Virus record (IMG/VR): IMGVR_UViG_3300045747_000108
Coordinates: 1-36,772 of that record
Source of the DNA: a virus
Reading direction: 5' to 3' (one strand)
DNA length: 36,772 nt
Part shown: positions 28,616 through 36,093 of the stretch, one piece after another
Position numbering within the stretch: position 1 is the first letter of the stretch
Layout: every line of letters begins with the position of its first letter
Made by a program: the position numbers and the translations under genes
Notes under the pieces: model-generated
The model's database searches: none
Told to the model about the DNA's origin: nothing
What the model saw: only the letters and a program-made list of their open reading frames with translations

Positions 28616-30051
28616 TTAAAGACGAGGTCAATGTCAAGATCGATGGATTGGATCTTGACACTCGTAAAAAGTTAGTTAAGAAGTTTAAGTATTTTCAACA
28701 AAGTGCAAAGTATCAACCCTCATATCGGTTAGGTAGGTGGGATGGGTGCGTTGGCTTTTTTGGATTAGGCGGCACCACATATGTTAGTTTACTAGATCAG
28801 GTATTGCCAATTATTGAAAGTGAAGGGTATTACATCGAAGTCGACGACGAACGCACATCTGTACCGTTAGAGTTCTCAAAAATTAAAGAAGATTTTTGGG
28901 GGAATCAATGCTGGCCAAAGGGACATCGATTTGAAGGCGAACCTATTAGATTGCGGGACGACCAAGTTGACACAGTTAATGTATTCTTAGAGAATCCACA
29001 AGCATTGCAAGAAATTGCAACAGGTGCAGGCAAGACTATCATGACTGCAACACTTAGCAAGATTTGCGAGAAGTACGGACGTACTATTACTGTAGTTCCT
29101 AACAAGAGTCTAGTTGAACAAACTGAAGAAGATTTTATTAACGTTGGGTTAGATGTTGGCGTTTATTACGGTGATCGAAAGGATCTTGATAAGACGCACA
29201 CAATCTGCACTTGGCAAAGTCTGAACGTACTTGATAAGAAAACTAAGAATGGTGAAGCTGATTTAATCACACTTGCAGAGTTCCTTGAAGGTGTTAGCAC
29301 TGTTATTATTGACGAAGTGCATCAAGCTAAAGCAGAAGTATTGAAGAATCTACTTACACAAAACTTGCGTAATGCTCCGATCCGTTGGGGACTTACCGGA
29401 ACTGTTCCCAAGGATTCACTTGAATTTGAAAGCATACGATGCAGCCTCGGTAATGTAGTAGGTCGCGTAAGTGCATACGAGCTACAACAGAAAGGTGTAT
29501 TAAGTACTTGTCATGTTAACATTGTGCAAACACAGGAGTGGAAAGAGTTCAAAAGTTATCCAGAAGAACTCAAATACCTTGTTACTGATAAAGATCGAGT
29601 AGAGTTCTTAGCAAAACGTATCAAGCAGATTGCAGAAACCGGCAATGCACTTGTGTTAGTTGACCGAATCGAAACCGGGAAGATGCTAAAAGAATACTTC
29701 GGCGACGAAGTTGCGTTCATATCTGGTGCAATGAAGACAACTGATCGAAAGGATGAATACGACGAAATTGCTACGTCAGATAATACTATTACTATTGCGA
29801 CGTATGGTGTTGCTGCTGTTGGTATTAACATTCCCCGTATTTTTAATCTTATATTACTTGAACCTGGAAAGTCATTTGTTAGAGTTATTCAATCTATTGG
29901 ACGAGGCATCCGAAAAGCCAAAGACAAAGATTTTGTAAACATCTGGGATTTTACCGCAAATACAAAATACGCAAAGAGACATTTAACTGAACGTAAAAAA
30001 TTCTATAAAGATGCTCAATATCCATTCACTATAGAAAAAGTAAAACAATAA
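28594..30051 (+). CDS. uvsW: UvsW-like DNA/RNA helicase, 485 aa
   Basis: SF2 helicase with Walker A ATGAGKT (142-148), DEVH box (240-243), RWGLTGTVPKD (motif III), and SIGRGIRK (motif VI). The N-terminal about 115 residues contain YRLGRWDGCVGFF, the UvsW-specific DNA-binding domain. T4 UvsW (503 aa) unwinds branched DNA and R-loops, shutting off origin initiation and promoting fork regression. An AAGGA site lies within the end of the preceding gene. The stop overlaps the next ATG (TAATG). Confidence 0.94.
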   Translation: MATARIVIKDEVNVKIDGLDLDTRKKLVKKFKYFQQSAKYQPSYRLGRWDGCVGFFGLGGTTYVSLLDQVLPIIESEGYYIEVDDERTSVPLEFSKIKEDFWGNQCWPKGHRFEGEPIRLRDDQVDTVNVFLENPQALQEIATGAGKTIMTATLSKICEKYGRTITVVPNKSLVEQTEEDFINVGLDVGVYYGDRKDLDKTHTICTWQSLNVLDKKTKNGEADLITLAEFLEGVSTVIIDEVHQAKAEVLKNLLTQNLRNAPIRWGLTGTVPKDSLEFESIRCSLGNVVGRVSAYELQQKGVLSTCHVNIVQTQEWKEFKSYPEELKYLVTDKDRVEFLAKRIKQIAETGNALVLVDRIETGKMLKEYFGDEVAFISGAMKTTDRKDEYDEIATSDNTITIATYGVAAVGINIPRIFNLILLEPGKSFVRVIQSIGRGIRKAKDKDFVNIWDFTANTKYAKRHLTERKKFYKDAQYPFTIEKVKQ

Positions 30052-30554
30052 TGCAAATATTAACACTAGAAAATAAAACATTTTATCTAAATGAATTACC
30101 TGAAGAAGTCGATGAAGACTTAAGGTATGCAGTAATGGATAATTCGGATAATTTAAATCCCGATTACTTTTATCTGCCATTAATCTTTTTGGAATCATTC
30201 ACTGGACCTGCCGCCGTCCTTAAAATCGGACCTTACGAAGTACCAATGCCCTTGGATTGGTGTTGTATTGTAGGAGATCCGGAAGGTCCAGATATGGAAG
30301 TTCTTCCATTAACAAGTTTAAATGATCGAGGTTTTAGAACCTTTACGTTTAACCCACTAAGTAGTTTTCGTCCTGAATTTTTTGATATCGATATCGTTAA
30401 TGTTTATCAAGACGTTAAATGGTATTTTCCAAAGATGAAACCTGGACAACTACTTTGCACTCCACTTCATGCAGGAGATAAACCCGTCTGCGCTTACTTT
30501 GTTAAAGAAGTTAGCCGCCAAAGTGAAATCGTTCACTATACTAAATGCTGGTAA
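30051..30554 (+). CDS. Conserved hypothetical protein after uvsW, 167 aa
   Basis: It is coupled to uvsW by a TAATG overlap. It is a compact, proline- and aromatic-rich protein: LESFTGPAAVLKIGPYEVPM, PLDWCCIVGDPEGPDMEVLP, LTSLNDRGFRTFTFNPLSSF, ending KWYFPKMKPGQLLCTP. The strands suggest a mixed beta fold. Proteins of this look are found near recombination genes in marine T4-like phages, but I know of no function. There is no metal or nucleotide motif. Confidence 0.8.
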   Translation: MQILTLENKTFYLNELPEEVDEDLRYAVMDNSDNLNPDYFYLPLIFLESFTGPAAVLKIGPYEVPMPLDWCCIVGDPEGPDMEVLPLTSLNDRGFRTFTFNPLSSFRPEFFDIDIVNVYQDVKWYFPKMKPGQLLCTPLHAGDKPVCAYFVKEVSRQSEIVHYTKCW

Positions 30555-30560
30555 CACTAT

Positions 30561-31232
30561 ATGACAACTATTACAGAATTTCTCTATTCAGATCACCCAA
30601 ATATTAAATTGATTCGCGATGCGTTTACGCTTGAAAGCAGCATCCCTCCAATTGCATTAACTATTCCGGGTATGAGCGGTTTGAAATACCGCCGATTTAT
30701 TAACAACTATATGCGATTGATCAGTGATCCTCGCTATTTAGAATTAGGGTCGTTTACTGGTTCGACCTTATGTGCAGCAGTTGGTGGTATTGATAACATC
30801 AAAGCATTAGCAGTTGATGATTTTTCATACGGTGGTAGCAGTTTAGCTCAATGTAGAGCAAATGTTGATTCTGTTAAAGGACTGAATACTGACATCAATG
30901 TTATTGACTTTAAATTCGAAAACTTTGATTTCTCAGCGCATGGCAAGTTTAATGTATATTTGTATGACGCAGGGCACGAGGAAGAAGAACATTTTAACGC
31001 AATTGTACGAGCAGTACCTGCATTAGATCCAGTGTCGCTAATCATTATCGATGATTGGAATGATCACGGTGGAGAAGTATCGCATGTTAAAACTGGTACA
31101 TACAACGGTTTTGCAAAAACCAATCTAGAAATCCTATATAAAGTAGAAATAGAAACGGGCGAAAATCCGGGGTTCCCTAGCGATTGGCATAACGGATCTG
31201 GAATTTTCTTAGTAAGAAATAACGGAGTATAA
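30561..31232 (+). CDS. Class I SAM-dependent methyltransferase, 223 aa
   Basis: The Rossmann-type motif I YLELGSFTGSTLCAAVG (about 75-91) binds S-adenosylmethionine. It is followed by an acidic ALAVDDFSYGG strand end (motif II), VYLYDAGHEEEEH and LIIIDDW, matching the Methyltransf_24-type layout. The IIDDWND and WHNGSGIF segments also fit small-molecule or sugar methyltransferases more than DNA methyltransferases; no DPPY or PC motif is visible. The substrate is unknown. It follows the previous gene by 6 nt without a clear Shine-Dalgarno sequence. Confidence 0.78.
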   Translation: MTTITEFLYSDHPNIKLIRDAFTLESSIPPIALTIPGMSGLKYRRFINNYMRLISDPRYLELGSFTGSTLCAAVGGIDNIKALAVDDFSYGGSSLAQCRANVDSVKGLNTDINVIDFKFENFDFSAHGKFNVYLYDAGHEEEEHFNAIVRAVPALDPVSLIIIDDWNDHGGEVSHVKTGTYNGFAKTNLEILYKVEIETGENPGFPSDWHNGSGIFLVRNNGV

Positions 31233-31234
31233 AA

Positions 31235-31516
31235 ATGGGATCACTTACTCCAGGTGTCACGCTCATTTACGAAAGCCCTGACGGAGGCGAAACTATTTTT
31301 GCCAGAGAAGAAGGTAGCAGTAAGCGAGTAATGGTTGGACAAAGTTTAAAGGCAATGTATCTAATGAACGAGTTAGAAGAAGATACTCTTTGGGGCAATA
31401 TTCGTCGAGCATCAAAGAGTAATATTACCTTGCAAAAAGCACTAGAACAGTGTATAATGATATATCACCTGTCGACGCAGCATGCGTCATATGTTCCACC
31501 TCATCATCCAGTATAA
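31235..31516 (+). CDS. Small conserved hypothetical protein, 93 aa
   Basis: A GGAG site precedes the ATG, 2 nt after the preceding stop. The N-terminal part is a beta meander (TPGVTLIYESPDGGETIFAR) followed by KRVMVGQSLK. The second half is helical (AMYLMNELEEDTLWGNIRRA, then TLQKALEQCIMIYHLS). Its stop overlaps the next start (TAATG). Small proteins with this Y-E-x-x-DG-x-x-x-x-AR pattern are common in T4-like phages. No function is known to me. Confidence 0.78.
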   Translation: MGSLTPGVTLIYESPDGGETIFAREEGSSKRVMVGQSLKAMYLMNELEEDTLWGNIRRASKSNITLQKALEQCIMIYHLSTQHASYVPPHHPV

Positions 31517-31980
31517 TGGCAACTGCACAACTTGACATCAAACGTGAACTCGCAGGCGTAGATCTCAGGAACTACGATTTCTACGATAAACTTACTCCCG
31601 AAGAGCAAAAAGTATTCAGCCCGTATATCCTAATGCGGTATGTTGCAAATGTTGAAGGCGATCGAGAAACACAAGAATGGTTTGTAGAACGAACTAACGA
31701 ACTTGTGAATAAAGATCATTGGACACTAAGTAAGAATCATAAAGCACTTCTGTGGAAGCTATTTGCTGGTACAGGTGCAGGTGTCAAGTTGTATCACCCA
31801 TATCTTAAAGCAGGATCGAAAGAAAAGGCAGTTAAGATTGAAAAATTGTTAGCTGACATCTATCCTGCTATGAAGATGGCCGATATTAAAATGCTTGCAA
31901 AGATGATGGACAAGAAAGATAAAGAAGAACTATTCGATAAGATGGGCTTTGATAAGAAGCAACGAAAGGATTACGAATGA
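31516..31980 (+). CDS. Possible clamp-loader small subunit (gp62-like), 154 aa
   Basis: The start is set at 31516 by the TAATG overlap; the open frame extends upstream only as a shadow within the previous gene. The product (YDFYDKLTPEEQKVFSPYIL, MRYVANVEGDRET, TNELVNKDHWTLSKNHKALL, GTGAGVKLYHPYL) has the pattern of a short helical protein. By order of N-V-N, K-H and G-x-G landmarks it resembles the phage clamp-loader A subunit (gp62), but alignment by eye is weak. The C-terminal 50 residues are lysine-rich helices. If correct, it would work with gp44 and the gp45 clamp, which are not in this window. Alternative: an unrelated replication accessory protein. Confidence 0.5.
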   Translation: MATAQLDIKRELAGVDLRNYDFYDKLTPEEQKVFSPYILMRYVANVEGDRETQEWFVERTNELVNKDHWTLSKNHKALLWKLFAGTGAGVKLYHPYLKAGSKEKAVKIEKLLADIYPAMKMADIKMLAKMMDKKDKEELFDKMGFDKKQRKDYE

Positions 31981-32207
31981 AGGATAAATTAGGGTTCTCA
32001 TTTCATGTTGGATGCAAGGTTATTCGAGCAGTAATGATTGGCAAGAGTCCCATGCTTGATATTTGTGAAGTAACAAAAATTGACGGTGACAACTTATATC
32101 TCGATGGTAGCAAAAAAGCAATGAATTTCCCAGAACGTCTTATCATATGGGAACAAGATCCGTTGTATAGAATGGTAAAAGAATACGATAACGCAAAGAG
32201 TGCATGA
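31977..32207 (+). CDS. Small hypothetical protein, 76 aa
   Basis: It starts in an ATGA overlap and has an AAAGGA site inside the preceding gene. The product is a probable small beta barrel: FSFHVGCKVIRAVMIG, ICEVTKIDGDNLYLDGSKKA, then a short helix ending DNAKSA. No catalytic residues are obvious. It is part of a tightly packed run with repeated 4-bp overlaps, so it is almost certainly translated. Confidence 0.75.
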   Translation: MKDKLGFSFHVGCKVIRAVMIGKSPMLDICEVTKIDGDNLYLDGSKKAMNFPERLIIWEQDPLYRMVKEYDNAKSA

Positions 32208-32899
32208 TTAATTTAGAAGAACAACCTTACAATTGTGTACATTGCAACAAGAGTTTCATGAAAGAAAAGACTCTTGTAGCGCACATGTGCGAGCAAAAAC
32301 GTAGGGCGCTACAACAAAGCGAAAAGCGAGTGCAAGCAGGGTTCTTCGCATTTAACAGATTCTTTAGACTTACCCAAAATGCCAAAAAAGATAAAACATA
32401 TGATGAGTTCTGTAAAACATCTTATTACAACGCCTTCGTTAAGTTTGGAAGTTTTGTTAATAATGTTAATCCTTTATATCCTGATAGATTTATTGACTAT
32501 GTGATTAAGAGTGGAGTTAAACTCGATCACTGGTGTAAGGACGCACTATACGAAACCTATCTATACGAGATGCTAAAAATTGAGCCAGTTGAGTCAGCAG
32601 TGCAGAGATCTATTACAACTATGATGGAATGGGCTGACGAAAATAAGGTTGAGTTTAACCATTACTTCTTATACGTCAACTTAAATCGTGCAGTGCATCA
32701 CATTAAGAATGGTAAGATTAGTTGTTGGGTAATGTTAAACTGTAAAGGCGGCACAGATATGCTTGCAAAGTTTAGCGATGAACAATTGGAGATGATTTCT
32801 CCTGTATTCGACTTAACATTTTGGCTGCGTAAGTTTAAAGAACAGAAAGAAGATGCTATAATGGTTAAAGAGATATGTAAGGAAGCAAAGATACTATGA
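32204..32899 (+). CDS. C2H2 zinc-finger phage protein, 231 aa
   Basis: It starts in an ATGA overlap. The N-terminus has a C2H2-type or C2HC zinc finger: YNCVHCNKSFMKEKTLVAHM with a following C-E-x-K-R-R, with ligands C11, C14, H27 and C29 by rough count. The rest is helical (FAFNRFFRLTQ, SYYNAFVKFGSFVNNVNPLY, YLYEMLKIEPVESAVQRSIT, ending FWLRKFKEQKEDA). Relatives occur in T4-like phages of marine bacteria without a known role. DNA binding or recruitment to replication or transcription complexes is plausible. Confidence 0.75.
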   Translation: MINLEEQPYNCVHCNKSFMKEKTLVAHMCEQKRRALQQSEKRVQAGFFAFNRFFRLTQNAKKDKTYDEFCKTSYYNAFVKFGSFVNNVNPLYPDRFIDYVIKSGVKLDHWCKDALYETYLYEMLKIEPVESAVQRSITTMMEWADENKVEFNHYFLYVNLNRAVHHIKNGKISCWVMLNCKGGTDMLAKFSDEQLEMISPVFDLTFWLRKFKEQKEDAIMVKEICKEAKIL

Positions 32900-33237
32900 A
32901 AGATTATTCTCAAAAATACAATAAATTCTGCGATCAATTTGATGCAAAAGTGACCGATAGTGAAATACGATTTGCTGTTCGACAACAGATCGATCCATAT
33001 ACATATACTACTTCTATGTCAACCTTATACCCAGAGTATACAGTTACAGATGTGAAAGCTATTGCATTTCATGTGCCCGAACCTCGCGTAAAAGACATGA
33101 TGCAAGTGTTTAACGAAGAATCTTTAGAGAACGTTGAGATTAGGCGCAGATATCCCGCAGTGCAAAAAGCATGGGATCAATATTTAAATGTGTTGGCACT
33201 ATGTGGAGGAGGCGTAAATGCCGGATATAGATATTGA
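32896..33237 (+). CDS. Small hypothetical protein overlapping the DnaE-like gene, 113 aa
   Basis: It starts in an ATGA overlap with the zinc-finger gene. Helical N-terminus (KYNKFCDQFDAKV), a YTYTTSMSTLYPEYT strand region, and C-terminal helices (AVQKAWDQYLNVLALCG). It ends 20 nt inside the following gene, and its codons for GGGVN hold that gene's AGGAGG ribosome-binding site. The overlap suggests co-translation and a partner role for the DnaE-like protein. No family is recognised. Confidence 0.75.
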   Translation: MKDYSQKYNKFCDQFDAKVTDSEIRFAVRQQIDPYTYTTSMSTLYPEYTVTDVKAIAFHVPEPRVKDMMQVFNEESLENVEIRRRYPAVQKAWDQYLNVLALCGGGVNAGYRY

Positions 33238-33811
33238 TTTCGCTGATAGAGACGAAGTGCTATCGAAAATTAAGCATATTTCTGCAATGCGACTTGACCA
33301 CGGTATTGCAAAGAAACATAATTCTGGAGTATATTGTCACTCTGTTCCGTTCAATCCATTAACCGGACTTTCTAGTATCGAGTATAAGTCTGCGGAAGAG
33401 CGCGGTTATTTTAAGATAGATTTCTTAAATGTATCTGCATATAAAGACGTTAAGAACGAAGAACATATTAGTAAGCTACTTGCCGTAGAACCATTATGGG
33501 AGTTGATTTACGAGAAAGATATATGCGATCAGTTGGTACATATTAATGGTTATCATTCGCTGTTAGAACAATTAAAGCCGACCAGTATACTAGAATTAGC
33601 AATAGTATTGGCATTAATTAGACCTGGTAAAAAGCATCTGTTGCCAATATGCAAGGAAGAAGGCTTCGAGGCGATTAAGAATGATATTTGGGTTAAAACT
33701 GACGAAGCGTATTACTTTAAAAAGAGTCATGCTGTTAGTTACGCACATCTTATTGTGATGCAATTAAATCTCATTTGCGAACAGATTAGCGAAGCTTCTT
33801 CGGGTTCTTAA
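33218..33811 (+). CDS. Miniature DNA polymerase III alpha (DnaE/PolC-like) protein, 197 aa
   Basis: It starts MPDIDIDF, the palm motif of family-C polymerases that holds two catalytic aspartates. At residue 66 it has KIDFLNV, matching the DnaE KFDFLGL strand that carries the third aspartate (D68). Then come a helix, LKPTSILELAIVLALIRPG (like the DnaE QPDCFEDMIALVALFRPG segment), and KKSHAVSYA (168-176), like DnaE NKSHSAAYA. Full DnaE is over 1100 aa; fingers, thumb, PHP and OB parts are missing. A very strong AGGAGG (33207-33212) precedes the ATG. It is probably not a polymerase alone; it may mimic or bind replisome parts. The tail overlaps the opposed gene. Confidence 0.78.
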   Translation: MPDIDIDFADRDEVLSKIKHISAMRLDHGIAKKHNSGVYCHSVPFNPLTGLSSIEYKSAEERGYFKIDFLNVSAYKDVKNEEHISKLLAVEPLWELIYEKDICDQLVHINGYHSLLEQLKPTSILELAIVLALIRPGKKHLLPICKEEGFEAIKNDIWVKTDEAYYFKKSHAVSYAHLIVMQLNLICEQISEASSGS

Positions 33812-34172
33812 CAAGCTGTATTGATTTACGCTTTACCCGCTTTTCTGCAATATCACTTAAATTTACCGTAGGCCCAAATACTACGGAAATATCTTTAGAA
33901 CTAAATGTCTTGATCATAGGGCGGAATGCAATCATATCTGCCTTTAAAAAGATATTAATAGGTATCTTCCTATTAGATTCCCACCACCAAATCTCACCTA
34001 GTTCTAAAAATTTCTGTTTGTCTCCGTCAGTTTTCAGTATGCTAAAATCATATATGCTAGTAACCTGCAAATCGAGGTTGATGATAATGCCGACGTACTC
34101 GTCGTCACAGCAGCGAATGCAGGTTATAAACGGAAAATTCTGTTGAAAATCGTTGCTTTTAATTGGTTTCAT
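33786..34172 (-). CDS. Hypothetical protein, leftward, 128 aa
   Basis: It opens MKPIKSNDFQQNFPFITCI, continues with a beta-rich core (EYVGIIINLDLQVTSIYDFS, LGEIWWWESNRKIPINIF, ISVVFGPTVNLSD) and ends with a basic tail VKRKSIQLVKNPKKLR. The W-W-W and alternating hydrophobic pattern suggest a small beta barrel or sandwich. It is divergent from the structural gene at 34192 and overlaps the DnaE-like gene's 3' end by 26 bp. No Shine-Dalgarno sequence is obvious. Function is unknown. Confidence 0.65.
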   Translation of the reverse strand: MKPIKSNDFQQNFPFITCIRCCDDEYVGIIINLDLQVTSIYDFSILKTDGDKQKFLELGEIWWWESNRKIPINIFLKADMIAFRPMIKTFSSKDISVVFGPTVNLSDIAEKRVKRKSIQLVKNPKKLR

Positions 34173-34178
34173 TTAATC

Positions 34179-34186
34179 GATAAATA
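34179..34186 (+). promoter_or_regulatory. Late promoter box GATAAATA (leaderless class)
   Basis: It ends 5 nt before the ATG at 34192. An in-frame ATG at 34186 lies inside the box and is rejected as the start. Confidence 0.65.
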
Positions 34187-34191
34187 TGCAT

Positions 34192-35091
34192 ATGAACAAG
34201 TTACCAGTCTATTTATACTCCAATTTACTTGACGTAATATTGGATTTGGATCAAACCAGGAGTATCCACCAGATCATGTATCAACGCAAGCTAAAAATTC
34301 AAAAAGGGTTTAAAGACTCCGTACAAATTCAATTTAAAAATTCAGATCAGAAACCAGTACCGCTATCTACTAGCACAAATTACTGGTTTGATATGATAGA
34401 TTCCTCTGGTCGTCAACGAGTATTAACAAAGCAATTAACGCTAATCGACGATCAAGTCACTACATCTACTCGAGGCCTTAGTTTAGCTACATTTAATCCC
34501 ATTGATACTATAAATCTATCTGCAGGTAGTTACCGATTCCTTGTGAAAAAAGATAATGGTGACGGAACATTCACTCCTGCATATGCTAATACTTACTATG
34601 AAATTACTGGCGAAATTGAAATAGTAGAAGACGGGTTCGCTTTAGGATTTCCTGTTCAAGTTGTTAATTCAATACAATTAGAACAAGGGCAAGAGTACAA
34701 TAGAGATCCGTTAAATATGGGATATATTTTCTTTACAGGATGGTATCGCCCATTTCCGAGTGCTATGACAATCTCTACCCCGCAAAGTGCAATGTTTTCA
34801 TTAAACAACTTTGTTGGAAAAATTACAATAGAAGGCACACTTGCTAACTCGCCGAGCCCACAAGGTTCTGCAAATGCACAAGCTTTTGAAATTGCAAGTT
34901 ATACATCTATTGCACCCACGACTAGTAATATCCAATTATCTTGGAACACTAATATTACAGCAGTTCGCTTTAAAGTAAAACCAGTTAACGATGCGTTTGG
35001 TGTTGACTACTACCCTACCGGCAATCCTATTGGAAGTAATATCAATAAGTTCCCGTCCGGTTTCATTGATAAAATTCAGTATTTCAGTTAA
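34192..35091 (+). CDS. Virion structural protein, 299 aa
   Basis: It starts MNKLPVYLYSNLLDVILDLD at 34192, chosen because the earlier ATG overlaps the late promoter box. A strong beta pattern follows: MYQRKLKIQKGFKDSVQIQF, a WFDMIDSSGR turn, YRFLVKKDNGDGTF, then a second domain with AMTISTPQSAMFSLNNFVG and IQLSWNTNITAVRFKVKP. Proteins with the VYLYSN...YQR...KGF...QIQFKN opening are known as structural proteins in T4-like phages of marine bacteria. It is isolated from other structural genes, between replication genes, yet carries a late-type promoter, which supports a virion role. Confidence 0.7.
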   Translation: MNKLPVYLYSNLLDVILDLDQTRSIHQIMYQRKLKIQKGFKDSVQIQFKNSDQKPVPLSTSTNYWFDMIDSSGRQRVLTKQLTLIDDQVTTSTRGLSLATFNPIDTINLSAGSYRFLVKKDNGDGTFTPAYANTYYEITGEIEIVEDGFALGFPVQVVNSIQLEQGQEYNRDPLNMGYIFFTGWYRPFPSAMTISTPQSAMFSLNNFVGKITIEGTLANSPSPQGSANAQAFEIASYTSIAPTTSNIQLSWNTNITAVRFKVKPVNDAFGVDYYPTGNPIGSNINKFPSGFIDKIQYFS

Positions 35092-35100
35092 ACTAGTAGT

Positions 35101-36093
35101 ATGAATACTATACAGGCAAGAGTGCAGTTAGCCTTGCCACCTAAAAGAAAGATAACTCCGTCGGGATGGGAAAGCTTTAATGCGCCCTGCTGTCATCATA
35201 ATGGCGAAAAGGTCGATACACGTAAACGCGGCGGCATAATGTTCAGCGGCGACGGATTTACTTATCACTGTTTTAATTGTAGTTTCAAAGCAGGTTGGCA
35301 ACCAGGGAAGCTACTATCGAAAAATACGCGAAGCCTGTTTAGCTGGCTAAGTATATCTGATAGCGAGATCCAGCAATTGGCATTTGATGCTATCAAACAG
35401 AAAGACGATCAACCGAAAGCAGTAAAACTTCCAAATTTTGAATTAGAGACAACAGAATTACCAGAAGATTGTTTACCCATACAACAATGGATTAACAAAG
35501 GATGCGAAGACAGCGACTTTTTAGAAGTAGTAGGGTACATACTTGATCGAGGCATGAGCTTAGATTGGTGTAACTGGCACTGGTGTTCAGCTAGCGGCTA
35601 TAGAGACCGAGTTATTATTCCGTATTATCACGAAGGTCGCATTACAGGATGGACCGGGCGTAAAATTAGAGATGGCAAACCTAAGTATCTTGCACACGGA
35701 CAACCTGGATATGTGTTTAATATTGACAATCAAAAAGATGATAGAAAATTTGTCATCGTAGTAGAAGGTCAGTTTGATGCAATTGCAGTAGACGGAGTAG
35801 CAATAGGCCATAACGATCCTAATGAAACACAAATATCTAGAATTAATCAGTTAGCGAGAGAAGTAATAGTAGTCCCCGATAATGATAAGGCAGGCATACA
35901 AATGCTCAAGGCAGCAGTAGCACACAATTGGTCAGTTAGTTTGCCTGATTGGGGGCCGGATGTTAAAGACGTTGCAGATGCTGTTAAGAAATTTGGTAGA
36001 ATTTACACACTTCTCACTATCCTCAAATATAGAGTGCACGGTGAGATTAAAATAACAATGTTAAAGAAAAGGATAGAGCATGGCGGAGAATAA
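35101..36093 (+). CDS. 61: DNA primase, gp61-like, 330 aa
   Basis: The N-terminal zinc-binding region uses C30/C31 and H32/H33 with C57 and C60 (YHCFNCSFKAGW). The TOPRIM core is seen in KFVIVVEGQFDAIAVDG with catalytic E222 and the VVPDNDKAG acidic pair (D260, D262), with DVKDVADA further on. It is close in size to T4 gp61 (342 aa). It makes RNA primers for lagging-strand synthesis with the gp41 helicase. It overlaps the gp41 start by 14 bp, which links the two products. No clear Shine-Dalgarno sequence is seen before the ATG. Confidence 0.92.
   Translation: MNTIQARVQLALPPKRKITPSGWESFNAPCCHHNGEKVDTRKRGGIMFSGDGFTYHCFNCSFKAGWQPGKLLSKNTRSLFSWLSISDSEIQQLAFDAIKQKDDQPKAVKLPNFELETTELPEDCLPIQQWINKGCEDSDFLEVVGYILDRGMSLDWCNWHWCSASGYRDRVIIPYYHEGRITGWTGRKIRDGKPKYLAHGQPGYVFNIDNQKDDRKFVIVVEGQFDAIAVDGVAIGHNDPNETQISRINQLAREVIVVPDNDKAGIQMLKAAVAHNWSVSLPDWGPDVKDVADAVKKFGRIYTLLTILKYRVHGEIKITMLKKRIEHGGE

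Noticed and set aside
30561-31232. DNA methyltransferase of a restriction-modification or anti-restriction system
   Set aside because: Only the SAM-binding motif of a general class I enzyme is present; no DPPY/NPPY or PC catalytic motif was found.
31450-31515. 22-residue N-terminal extension of the 154-aa clamp-loader-like protein
   Set aside because: It lies within the previous gene in another frame, is S/C-rich and has no ribosome-binding site; the TAATG overlap at 31516 is the better start.
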